Part shown: in pieces, positions 16,770-24,618 of the stretch
How the letters are laid out: each line of letters opens with the position of its first letter
How positions within the stretch are numbered: position 1 is the stretch's first letter
From: Lachnospiraceae bacterium
GTDB lineage: Bacteria; Bacillota; Clostridia; Lachnospirales; Lachnospiraceae
DNA length: 64,000 nt
Assembly (NCBI GenBank): GCA_910575105.1
Contig: CAJTDK010000005.1
Location: 186,001 to 250,000 of the forward strand
Direction of reading: 5' to 3'
Program-made: the position numbers and the translations under genes
The notes under the pieces: generated by a model
The model's input: the letters and a program-made list of their open reading frames with translations, nothing else
Databases searched by the model: none
Told to the model about the DNA's origin: nothing

Positions 16770-17129
16770 ATGATGAACCAGAAAGTAAAAGATTATGTTA
16801 CCGGGAAGCTGAATGAACTGATGAGTGCGCCGTCCTGCAGTGCAGAGGCAAAGGCGGCAGCAGAAAGCTGGCTTGAAGCCGCAGGGACAGACAGGGAGGC
16901 AGAGGAGACGAAAAAGCTGATCACGGAATTAGAAGAAGATATTATGCCGGTTGATACACTGATCGCATTTGCAGGATCCGAGGCAGGCGCACAGGTATTT
17001 GGCGAAGAGACGGCAAAAAATGTGGCGGCGCACGCAGAAGAGATCAAGGCTGCCGGTGCAAAATACTGCGATTGCCCGGCATGTGCGGCGGTGGCGGAGA
17101 TTCTTGAGAAGAAGGAAGAGCTGCTGTAA
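16770..17129 (+). CDS. Small conserved protein with a CDCPAC motif
   Basis: This soluble acidic protein of about 120 residues is mostly helical, with no signal peptide. Near its C-terminus it has KYCDCPACAAV, a C-x-C-x2-C cluster that could bind metal or be redox active. Another Cys sits near residue 24 in APSCSAEAKA. Homologues in Lachnospiraceae are often labelled Hsp90 or heat-shock protein, a label the sequence does not support since it has none of the Hsp90 domains. AGGAAGG ends at 16763, so ATG 16770 or 16773 is the likely start. It sits downstream of marR. Confidence 0.75.
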   Translation: MMNQKVKDYVTGKLNELMSAPSCSAEAKAAAESWLEAAGTDREAEETKKLITELEEDIMPVDTLIAFAGSEAGAQVFGEETAKNVAAHAEEIKAAGAKYCDCPACAAVAEILEKKEELL

Positions 17130-17209
17130 AGAACTGCCTTGATATAACGCAGAGGAGTAGGCACCAGAGGTGTGCTTTCCGACTGCAGAAAGGAGACTGA
17201 CAGCAGAGA

Positions 17210-18271
17210 ATGAGCTTCCGAAGAATTGACAGAACATCAAAACGATTTCTCGCGGCAGCTGTGTTAGGCGTGTGCGCTGTATCCGTTATCCTCTTCCGGC
17301 TCTGGAGAGGCGGGGCGGATGATCCGCAGACCTTTGTGTATGCAGCATTAGGAGACAGCATCCCTAATGGATATTCGGTTTCGGAGAAAGAAGAGGTAAA
17401 GGGGTACCCGCAGCTTTTGGCGGAGGATATAGAGAGAGAGGAAAAGCTTTCTGCAGAGCTTTTCCTCTATACAAAGGATGGGATTACCGTCAACGGCCTG
17501 TATGAGACTTATCTGTCGGACGCCAAGGTGAAGGAGGAATTGGAAAAAGCGGATCTGATCACCGTTACGGCGGGCGCCAATGATTTGTTAAAAAGGTTCC
17601 GGGATCTGTATCAGGAAATCTTTGGCGGGAATATCCAGGCGCAGGATATGGATACGGTCTTTAAGACGGTCAGGAAGGAGGCTTCTGCCGATCCACGGCT
17701 TTTGAAAAAGGCGGTCAAGGCTATGTACAACTGGGATTATGAAGATTTTGAAAGGGACTGGAAGATGCTGATGGAGAGCATTCGCCAGAGCAGAAAGGAA
17801 GGCGCAGATCTGATCGCCACTACGATATATGATCCCATGAGAGCGAAAGAAGAAACCGGGGCGCTTAATCAGGTGACAGCAGCGGTGATTGGCAGGATGA
17901 ACGATATCATCATCAGAAATTCCAAGGTCTACGGCTATCAGACGGCGGATCTGTCCGGTATCGGGCTTGAAGCGCATCTCCAGTCAGACGGACTGCACCC
18001 CGACGGGCAGGGACAGCAGATGATCATGGAGCAGATCAGGAAAAATGTTTTGCATTTGTATTCATTTTCATGTACAATATTTAAGGAGACAGCGCGGTAC
18101 CCGGGCAGAGTGACTGTGCAGATAAAAAGCTGCGCTGCCGGATATTGCAGGAAGTGGGATTATGGCAGAGGTACGGAAAAGAATTATCTTTCATGGACGT
18201 GTACAGGGAGTAGGGTTCCGCTATACGGCCAGGCATTTGGCGCAGTCCATAGGGCTTACCGGATGGGTTGA
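17210..18271 (+). CDS. Membrane-anchored GDSL/SGNH hydrolase with aberrant C-terminus
   Basis: In this 353-codon frame an N-terminal transmembrane anchor (residues about 14-32) precedes an extracytoplasmic SGNH hydrolase. Block I is ALGDSIPNGYS (nucleophile Ser), block III is TAGANDLL, and block V is SDGLHPDGQG with the catalytic Asp and His. It would cleave esters of lipids, sugars or wall components. The family fold ends near residue 283 (MEQIRKNV). The remaining 70 residues are low-quality sequence that covers a promoter-like element and runs 110 bp into acyP. The natural stop was probably lost by a small indel. Confidence 0.8.
   Translation: MSFRRIDRTSKRFLAAAVLGVCAVSVILFRLWRGGADDPQTFVYAALGDSIPNGYSVSEKEEVKGYPQLLAEDIEREEKLSAELFLYTKDGITVNGLYETYLSDAKVKEELEKADLITVTAGANDLLKRFRDLYQEIFGGNIQAQDMDTVFKTVRKEASADPRLLKKAVKAMYNWDYEDFERDWKMLMESIRQSRKEGADLIATTIYDPMRAKEETGALNQVTAAVIGRMNDIIIRNSKVYGYQTADLSGIGLEAHLQSDGLHPDGQGQQMIMEQIRKNVLHLYSFSCTIFKETARYPGRVTVQIKSCAAGYCRKWDYGRGTEKNYLSWTCTGSRVPLYGQAFGAVHRAYRMG
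18050..18078 (+). promoter_or_regulatory. Promoter-like element before acyP
   Basis: TTGCAT at 18050 and TACAAT at 18073 are separated by 17 bp, and TTAAGGAGA follows. It lies inside the readthrough tail of the hydrolase frame and could drive acyP. Confidence 0.5.
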
Positions 18272-18431
18272 GAATGAATATGACGGCACGGTCCTTATGG
18301 AGGTGCAGGGGCGGGAGCCGATGATCTTCAAGCTGATGGAGGGGTTGAACCGCAATATGTTTATTGATATCGAATGGATCGATTCCAGGGATATCCCTCT
18401 TGAGGAGGAGAGAAGCTTCCGGGTCAGATAA
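18162..18431 (+). CDS. acyP: Acylphosphatase
   Basis: This 89-residue enzyme hydrolyses the carboxyl-phosphate bond of acyl phosphates in the cytosol. The signature GRVQGVGFR gives catalytic Arg20, and GWVENEYDGTV gives catalytic Asn38. Length is exactly that of the family. It starts inside the extended hydrolase frame (110-bp overlap). The next gene, a TetR regulator, starts 61 bp downstream of its stop. Confidence 0.95.
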   Translation: MAEVRKRIIFHGRVQGVGFRYTARHLAQSIGLTGWVENEYDGTVLMEVQGREPMIFKLMEGLNRNMFIDIEWIDSRDIPLEEERSFRVR

Positions 18432-18492
18432 TAATGATAGAAATTTATATACAGGGCATCTCGTGATGCTGTATAGATCATGGAGAAAAGTG

Positions 18493-19080
18493 ATGGAAAA
18501 GGAAACGGAAAAGAAAAGCGTAAAGAGCAGGATAGTGTCCGCTGCATGGCAGTTGTTTTACGAAAAGGGGTATAATGGGACGACGGTAGATGAGATCATC
18601 GAATTATCGGGGACTTCTAAAGGCTCCTTTTATTACTATTTCGGTACGAAGGATGAACTTCTCAATACGCTGTCGCTTGTTCTGGACGAGTATTATGAGG
18701 AGCTGGACCATACGATGGAGAAGGACATGGACAGCTTTGATAAGCTGATCTATATTAACCACAAGGCGCATGAGATGATGGAGGAAAAGATCAGCATAGA
18801 CCTGCTTGCTTCTTTGTATTCGACGCAGCTTGTTGCTGTAGGGCAGAGACACCTTCTGGATCAGAACCGGCATTATTACAAGCTGGTGACTAAGATCGTC
18901 GAGGAGGGGCAAAAGCGGGGAGAGCTGTGCAAAGAGAGAACCGTCAGCGATATCGTGCAGTATTACTCCATGTGCGAGCGGGCGCTGGTGTACGACTGGT
19001 GCCTGAACAAAGGGAGCTATTCTCTCGGGGAGAGAAGCAAGGAGTGGATGCCAGTGATGATGGAGCATTTCCGGAGATGA
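18493..19080 (+). CDS. TetR family transcriptional regulator
   Basis: This 195-residue regulator has the helix-turn-helix at residues about 10-56: VSAAWQLFYEKGYNGTTVDE and GTSKGSFYYYFGTKDELLNT. The C-terminal domain is typical of dimerising TetR proteins. ATG 18493 has GGAGA at good spacing; the frame is open back to 18364 but that part overlaps acyP and has no ribosome site. The targets are unknown; no transporter lies next to it. The convergent gene at 19399 points toward it. Confidence 0.9.
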   Translation: MEKETEKKSVKSRIVSAAWQLFYEKGYNGTTVDEIIELSGTSKGSFYYYFGTKDELLNTLSLVLDEYYEELDHTMEKDMDSFDKLIYINHKAHEMMEEKISIDLLASLYSTQLVAVGQRHLLDQNRHYYKLVTKIVEEGQKRGELCKERTVSDIVQYYSMCERALVYDWCLNKGSYSLGERSKEWMPVMMEHFRR

Positions 19081-19398
19081 ACTCTGATCACAGATGAGAA
19101 GCGGCATCTGACTGTCGTGAGTTTACGTCAGGTGATCCTGACAAGGTGAGGGCAGGCTCAGTGCCCTCATTGTCATTGTTACCAATTTACAGTTCTGTCT
19201 ACGATCTCTTTTTGCTCTGCGCCTGCTTTACGCAGGTAGACTCTGATAGTTACTGTTTGAGAGATTCCTTTTTCTTAAGTATTTTGCAAAACCTTCTGTC
19301 ATGACATAAGCCCCCTTTCATTATGTTTGTAGCAGAATCAGAGGGGAAAGTCTGAACGGAAGATATTTTTTTGGATAATATAATTTTCTGCCGGTCCT
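19081..19398. other. Non-coding gap between convergent genes
   Basis: No gene was recognised. A hairpin at 19139-19175 (TGACAAGG-type arm with GAGGGCA / TGCCCTC) is a plausible terminator though its T tract is weak. TTACTGTTTGAGAG near 19250 faintly recalls the dispersed palindrome family. Confidence 0.5.
19139..19175 (+). terminator. Possible terminator of the tetR gene
   Basis: TGACAAGGTGAGGGCA and TGCCCTCATTGTCA pair with a small bulge around a 7-nt loop. Only a short T-rich run follows. Confidence 0.45.
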
Positions 19399-20037
19399 CT
19401 ATTCTTTCAGCGCGCTGTCCTTTCCGATTTCAAAATGGTCTGCCTTCAGGATAGCGAAGGATTTTTCATAATCGCCTTCCCGCATATACTTAACCATCTT
19501 TTTCAGATTATCATTGGTTTTCGGAATCCGCATCCCGTTTTTGACGGAACACTGGCCGATGCGGATGAGTTCGGACAGCGTATTTTCATAGACCTTATTG
19601 ATCCGGCTGTTTCCGAGGGCGCGGATGATCTCCATATGCATATCGGTATCGGCGATCTCCCATTTGTAGAGATCCCCGGCGGCAGCGCACATGCGCACGA
19701 CCTTCTCCTCGATGCGGTAGGAGTATTCTTCGTGCCGGCCGGAGGTGAAGATCTGCCGGAAAGCATAAGACTCCAAAAGCTCTCTGAGCTGAAAGATCTC
19801 CTCGATATCCTGGCGGGTGATCTTCTTGACCGTTATGGACCGGTAATAGTCCGACTCGATAAGGCCCTCGGTCTGTAGCATCTGTACGGCGCTCCTGACG
19901 GGGCTGCGGCTCATGCCGAGCTCTTTGGTGAGCATGGCTTCTGTCAGCGGCATGCCCGGCGGATAAGTGAGATTCATAATATTCTGTTTTATCTTTTCAT
20001 ATGCCTTTTCGGCAAGCGACAATGGTTTCTCTGACAT
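19399..20037 (-). CDS. GntR family (FadR subfamily) transcriptional regulator
   Basis: This 212-residue regulator has an N-terminal winged helix at residues about 10-70 (YEKIKQNIMNLTYPPGMPLT, LGMSRSPVRSAVQML). The C-terminal FCD-type helical domain has likely metal-binding residues in DTDMHMEIIRALGNSRI. ATG 20037 follows GGGAGAATAC; the longer frame to 20109 has no ribosome site. It is divergent from proC, and three palindromes of the TTGTATACAA type lie in the 210-bp intergenic region. It probably represses itself, proC or both. The effector is unknown, perhaps a proline-pathway compound. Confidence 0.9.
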   Translation of the reverse strand: MSEKPLSLAEKAYEKIKQNIMNLTYPPGMPLTEAMLTKELGMSRSPVRSAVQMLQTEGLIESDYYRSITVKKITRQDIEEIFQLRELLESYAFRQIFTSGRHEEYSYRIEEKVVRMCAAAGDLYKWEIADTDMHMEIIRALGNSRINKVYENTLSELIRIGQCSVKNGMRIPKTNDNLKKMVKYMREGDYEKSFAILKADHFEIGKDSALKE

Positions 20038-20137
20038 CGTATTCTCCCAATATTTTGCGTGGATTGCGTGGCGGTACTCCTGCCCCATAACTGTTACGAA
20101 TTGTACCATTTTTTAAAAATGAATTCAAGGAAATTCA

Positions 20138-20166
20138 TTGACTTTGTGTACAAACAATGCTATAGT
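20138..20166 (+). promoter_or_regulatory. proC promoter
   Basis: TTGACT at 20138 and TATAGT at 20161 are separated by exactly 17 bp, about 80 bp before the proC start. Confidence 0.75.
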
Positions 20167-20210
20167 ATTCACATCAATAAATTGTATACAAATTATAAAA
20201 ATGTATACAA
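20143..20210. promoter_or_regulatory. Cluster of three GntR-type operator palindromes
   Basis: TTTGTGTACAAA (20143-20154) lies between the -35 and -10 boxes of proC. TTGTATACAA (20182-20191) and ATGTATACAA (20201-20210) lie downstream of the start point. The shared core TGTATACA or TGTGTACA is a perfect or near-perfect dyad of the kind bound by FadR-subfamily regulators. Confidence 0.65.
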
Positions 20211-20247
20211 TCATAGATAAAATGAAATGCAAAGGAAGGTATGGATC

Positions 20248-21042
20248 ATGAAATTAGGGTTTATCGGTACAGGCAATATGGCGTCAGCGATCATGGGGGG
20301 CGTGATTGGCAAAGGGCTCTTTAAGCCGGAGGAGATTATCGGGGCGGATTTATTTGCGCCGGGAAGAGAGCGGGCCAGAGAGCAGTTCGGGATACAGGTA
20401 ACGGCAGACAACAAAGAGGTGGTGAAGAATGCGGAGGTGATCATCCTGTCGGTGAAGCCGCAGTTCTATGCGGAGGTGATCGCCGGGATCAGGGATGAGA
20501 TGACAGACGATAAGATCATCATCACGATCGCACCGGGCAAGACGCTTTCCTGGCTTGCCGAACAGTTTGGAAAGGCGGTGAAGATCGTCCGCACGATGCC
20601 GAATACTCCGGCGATGGTCGGCGCAGGGATGACGGCGGCGTGTCCCAATGAGCATATGACAGAAGAGGGCACTGCGCGGGTGAAAGAGATTCTTGAAAGC
20701 TTCAGCAAGGTAGAATTTGTACCGGAAAAGCTTATGGATGTGGTGACGGCAGTAAGCGGAAGCTCACCGGCGTATGTGTATATGTTTATCGAGGCGATGG
20801 CAGACGCGGCAGTATCCGGCGGTATGCCGAGAGCGCAGGCTTACCAGTTCGCGGCGCAGGCAGTCTTTGGAAGCGCGAAGATGGTGCTTGATACTGGAAA
20901 GCATCCAGGAGAGCTTAAGGATATGGTATGCTCGCCGGCTGGTACTACGATCGGCGCGGTAAGGACGCTGGAGGAGAAAGGGTTCAGAAGTGCGGTAATC
21001 GAGGCGATGAAGGTGTGCGAGGAGATCTCAAAGAGCATGTAA
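20248..21042 (+). CDS. proC: Pyrroline-5-carboxylate reductase
   Basis: This 264-residue cytosolic enzyme catalyses the last step of proline synthesis, reducing 1-pyrroline-5-carboxylate with NAD(P)H. The Rossmann motif GFIGTGNMASAIMGGVI is at residues 3-20. Family blocks VRTMPNTPAMVGAGM and AVSGSSPAYVYMFIEAMADA follow, then the C-terminal signature VCSPAGTTIGAVRTLEEKG. ATG 20248 has AAAGGAAGG upstream; a frame extension to 20227 precedes it and is rejected. It stands alone, divergent from gntR. Confidence 0.97.
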   Translation: MKLGFIGTGNMASAIMGGVIGKGLFKPEEIIGADLFAPGRERAREQFGIQVTADNKEVVKNAEVIILSVKPQFYAEVIAGIRDEMTDDKIIITIAPGKTLSWLAEQFGKAVKIVRTMPNTPAMVGAGMTAACPNEHMTEEGTARVKEILESFSKVEFVPEKLMDVVTAVSGSSPAYVYMFIEAMADAAVSGGMPRAQAYQFAAQAVFGSAKMVLDTGKHPGELKDMVCSPAGTTIGAVRTLEEKGFRSAVIEAMKVCEEISKSM

Positions 21043-21090
21043 CCGCGGGCCGGATCTGCGATCAGTTATCCGGGGATGGCATGATGTGGA

Positions 21091-21118
21091 TTGTTACTGT
21101 TCGCTCCATGACCAGCAA
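21091..21118. repeat. 28-bp intergenic palindrome, copy 2
   Basis: The inverted copy of 754-781: the minus strand reads TTGCTGGTCATGGAGCGAAC and continues into CAGTAACAA-type sequence. It lies in the 171-bp gap between proC and addB. Confidence 0.6.
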
Positions 21119-21213
21119 CATGCGGACATCTATTTTAACTTGCTTCCGGCAATGGGATTTTTGCCCTCCTTAAGGGCAGGATATGATATACTAAGGCATA
21201 GGAGGAAAAACCT

Positions 21214-24200
21214 ATGCCTTTAAAATTTATATTCGGACCGTCGGGTTCGGGAAAATCAAATCATCTTTATCAACGGATTATCCGTGAATCGCAGGAGCAT
21301 TCCGAGCAGGAATTTATCGTCCTTGTGCCGGAGCAGTTCACTATGCAGACCCAGAAGGACCTTGTCGCCGAGCATCCGGCTAAAGGGATCATGAATATCG
21401 ATGTCTTAAGTTTCGCACGCCTTGCCTACCGTGTCTTTGAGGAGACGGGCGGCGGGAACCTGCCTGTACTGGATGATGAAGGGAAGAACCTGATCCTGCG
21501 CAAGATCGCCGGGGATTACGAGAAGGAGCTCAGGGTTCTTAGGGGGAATATGAAAAAGCCCGGCTATATCAGTGAGGTAAAGTCGGTGATCTCGGAATTT
21601 ACGCAGTATGATATCGGGGAGGAGGAGCTTTCCCGGGTGATGGAGACAGTGGGAGAGGAATCAGGGCTTTATTATAAGCTTCAGGATATTCTTGTATTAT
21701 ACCGGGGATTTTCCGATTATCTCCGGAAGAAATATATCACGAAAGAGGAGCTTTTGGATGTCTTAAGCAGGGAGGTTGAAAAGTCAGAGTTCCTGAAAAA
21801 CAGTACAGTGGCCTTAGACGGCTTTACCGGCTTTACCCCAGTGCAGAACCGCCTTCTCAGGGAGCTTATGCGGCGCTGCCGCAATGTGGTCATAACCGTG
21901 CTGATGGATGATCGGGAGAATCCGTTTTCCTACCGGCATCCTTATCAGCTCTTTGCCTTAAGCAAACATATGGTGGTGTCCCTTGTGGAGATCGCAAGGG
22001 AGGAGAAGGTGGCCATAGAGGAGCCGGAATACTTGTATCAAAGACCTGTATTCCGGTTTCGCAATAATGATGCGCTGGCATTTTTAGAGAGGAATCTGTT
22101 CCGGCACGGGCAGAAGGCCTATCGGAAGGAGCAGCAGGCAATTGCTGTTCACGGGGCAAGAAATCCGAAGGAGGAGGCTTTTGCGGCGGCGGGGGAGATC
22201 CGCGCGCTTATCAGAAGGGACGGCTACCGTTACCGCGATATCGGGGTGATCGTCAGCAATATGGATGTATACGGGGACTATCTTGAGCAGGCATTTGAAG
22301 CCTATGATATCCCAGCATTTATGGATCATAAGAGGAGTATTCTTTTGAACTCCTTTGTGGAGTATATTCGGAGTCTTCTGAATATGGCGGAGCAGAACTT
22401 TACCTGTGAGAGCGTGTTTAGGTTCCTGCGGACAGATCTGTCGGGAATCTCCTACGAGGATACGTGCCTGATGGAAAACTATGTCATCGCTCTCGGCATC
22501 AAGGGGTACAAAAGATGGCAGAGCCGGTGGACCGGGCGTGTCCGGGGCATAGATGATGAAGAGCTTGACCGGCTGAACCATTTAAGGACGGCGTTTGTAG
22601 AGAAGACGGACGGGTTCGTCTTTGTCCTGAGACAGAGGAAGAAGACGGTGAGGGATATTACGCAGGCGCTGTATGAGTTTATGGTACAGGAGGAGCTGCA
22701 GCTTAAGCTTAAGCGGCGGGAGGAAGCATTTCTTGCAGAAGGGGAGCTGGCTCTGGCGAAGGAATATGCCCAAGTGTACCGGATCTTAGTGGAGCTACTG
22801 GATAAATTCGTGGAGCTTCTCGGTGAGGAGCAGGTAAGCCTTAAGGAATACGGTAAGCTTTTGGATGCCGGGCTTTCTGAGGCGAGAGTGGGGGTTATCC
22901 CGCCCAGTGTCGATCAGCTCATCGTGGGGGATGTGCAGCGGACAAGGCTTAAGGGCATCCGGGCGCTGATCTTTATCGGGGCCAATGACGCGTATCTTCC
23001 GGGTACTTTGCTTAAGACAGGGCTTTTATCCGAGCGCGACCGGGAGAGTTTCCAGAAGGAAAGGATAAGCCTGGCGCCGGGAGGGAAGGAGCAGGCGTAT
23101 ATTCAGAAATTTTATCTCTATATGAACCTGACAAAGCCCTCTGAAAAGCTGCATGTCTATTACAGTAAGGTATCCCAGGACGGCAAGAGCATGCGCCCCT
23201 CCTATCTGATCCAGGAGCTTCGGAGGCTCTATCCGCTTCTGAGTGTGGCGGATGAGGAGGAAAAGGGCTTATGCGCCGTGGAGCTTACGGAGGATATGGG
23301 GATTGGCGCGCTGGTGAAGGGCTTTCAGGGCGGAGAGCTTACGGATGCCGGATGGCAGGAGCTTTATGCCTGGTATCTTAGGGATCCTGTATGGAAGGAC
23401 AGGGTGGAGAGGGTGCTTGCCGCAGGATATTACCGCCGCCCGGCAGACGGGATGACGGAAATGATGGCAAAGCGTCTGTATGGCGAGGATTTTGAGGACA
23501 GTATCACGAGGATTGAGCGGTTTTCTGCCTGCGCTTTTGCCCACTATCTGACTTACGGGCTGGGACTTTCCGAGCGCAGGGAATATGATTTTCAAGCGGT
23601 GGATCTGGGAAATATCTGCCACAGTGCGCTGGAAGGCTTCTCAAAAAGGATCAGGGGGGAGAACTTAAGCTGGACGGAGATTACCGACGAGCTGCGGAAT
23701 CAGTATATCGATGAGAGCGTGGAGGAGGCTGTGGCGGATTACGGCAATCTGGTGCTTCAGAGCTCCGCGCGCAATGCGTATATGGCAGTCCGGATAAAAC
23801 GGATGCTGGAGCGGACAGTATGGGCGCTGGCAAAGCAGCTTTCGGCGGGGGACTTTTCGCCGGAGGCGTACGAATTCCGCTTTGGGAACGGCAAGATCGA
23901 CCGGATCGATACGTGTGTGGATGAAGATAAGGTGTATGTGAAGGTGCTGGATTATAAGACGGGCAGCAGAGCCTTTGACGTGGTGGCGCTGTACCATGGA
24001 CTGCAATTGCAGCTTATGGTGTATATGGATGCGGCGCTTCGGATCCAGCAGGGAAAGCACCCGGATAAGCAGATTGTTCCCGCCGGGGTGTTTTACTATA
24101 GGATGAGCGATCCGATTGTGGATAAGCAGGAGGCGGATGTGGAGTCGGCGGTCTTAAAGGAGCTTAAGCCGGACGGGGTGATCAATCTTCAGGACGAGGT

Positions 24201-24615
24201 GTTAAAGCATCTGGACAGGAAGCAGGTGGGAGAATCACTGGTTGTTCCGGTGAAATATAATAAAAACGGCAGTCTGGCCAAGGCTTCTAAGGCAGTCTCT
24301 GAGGAGGAGTTTTGCCTGATGATGAACCATGCCCTGAAAAAGATAGAGACTGCCCACAAGGAGATCTTAAGGGGGGATACTTCACCGTCCCCTTACCGGA
24401 GGGGAACCGAGACAGGGTGCGACTATTGTAAATACCGGCATGTGTGCGGATTTGATCTTAAGGTACCGGGATACCGCTACCGGGACATCGGGAAGATGAG
24501 TAAGGAGGAAGCGGTTGCAGCGATGAGGAAGGCCGCAGGAAGTATGGAGAAAAGTGGAGAGTTAAAAGACGGAGTACCTGGAAATGAGGGGAAGGCCCCG
24601 GGAGAGGATGTGTGA
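21214..24615 (+). CDS. addB: ATP-dependent helicase/nuclease subunit B
   Basis: This 1133-residue subunit of the AddAB (RexAB-like) complex processes double-strand DNA ends to 3-prime overhangs at recombination sites. The N-terminal Walker A GPSGSGKS (residues 8-15) belongs to an inactivated helicase fold. The C-terminal nuclease has the RecB-type residues in KIDRIDTC and VLDYKTGS. The iron-sulfur staple is complete: one Cys in FSACAFAHYL and three in CDYCKYRHVC. The length is normal for Firmicute AddB. AGGAGGAAAAACCT precedes the ATG. addA starts 3 bp after its stop. Confidence 0.96.
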   Translation: MPLKFIFGPSGSGKSNHLYQRIIRESQEHSEQEFIVLVPEQFTMQTQKDLVAEHPAKGIMNIDVLSFARLAYRVFEETGGGNLPVLDDEGKNLILRKIAGDYEKELRVLRGNMKKPGYISEVKSVISEFTQYDIGEEELSRVMETVGEESGLYYKLQDILVLYRGFSDYLRKKYITKEELLDVLSREVEKSEFLKNSTVALDGFTGFTPVQNRLLRELMRRCRNVVITVLMDDRENPFSYRHPYQLFALSKHMVVSLVEIAREEKVAIEEPEYLYQRPVFRFRNNDALAFLERNLFRHGQKAYRKEQQAIAVHGARNPKEEAFAAAGEIRALIRRDGYRYRDIGVIVSNMDVYGDYLEQAFEAYDIPAFMDHKRSILLNSFVEYIRSLLNMAEQNFTCESVFRFLRTDLSGISYEDTCLMENYVIALGIKGYKRWQSRWTGRVRGIDDEELDRLNHLRTAFVEKTDGFVFVLRQRKKTVRDITQALYEFMVQEELQLKLKRREEAFLAEGELALAKEYAQVYRILVELLDKFVELLGEEQVSLKEYGKLLDAGLSEARVGVIPPSVDQLIVGDVQRTRLKGIRALIFIGANDAYLPGTLLKTGLLSERDRESFQKERISLAPGGKEQAYIQKFYLYMNLTKPSEKLHVYYSKVSQDGKSMRPSYLIQELRRLYPLLSVADEEEKGLCAVELTEDMGIGALVKGFQGGELTDAGWQELYAWYLRDPVWKDRVERVLAAGYYRRPADGMTEMMAKRLYGEDFEDSITRIERFSACAFAHYLTYGLGLSERREYDFQAVDLGNICHSALEGFSKRIRGENLSWTEITDELRNQYIDESVEEAVADYGNLVLQSSARNAYMAVRIKRMLERTVWALAKQLSAGDFSPEAYEFRFGNGKIDRIDTCVDEDKVYVKVLDYKTGSRAFDVVALYHGLQLQLMVYMDAALRIQQGKHPDKQIVPAGVFYYRMSDPIVDKQEADVESAVLKELKPDGVINLQDEVLKHLDRKQVGESLVVPVKYNKNGSLAKASKAVSEEEFCLMMNHALKKIETAHKEILRGDTSPSPYRRGTETGCDYCKYRHVCGFDLKVPGYRYRDIGKMSKEEAVAAMRKAAGSMEKSGELKDGVPGNEGKAPGEDV

Positions 24616-24618
24616 TAT

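Noticed and set aside
18364-18492. Long N-terminal extension of the TetR frame overlapping acyP.
   Set aside because: No ribosome site before it; the HTH-proximal ATG at 18493 with GGAGA fits the family length.
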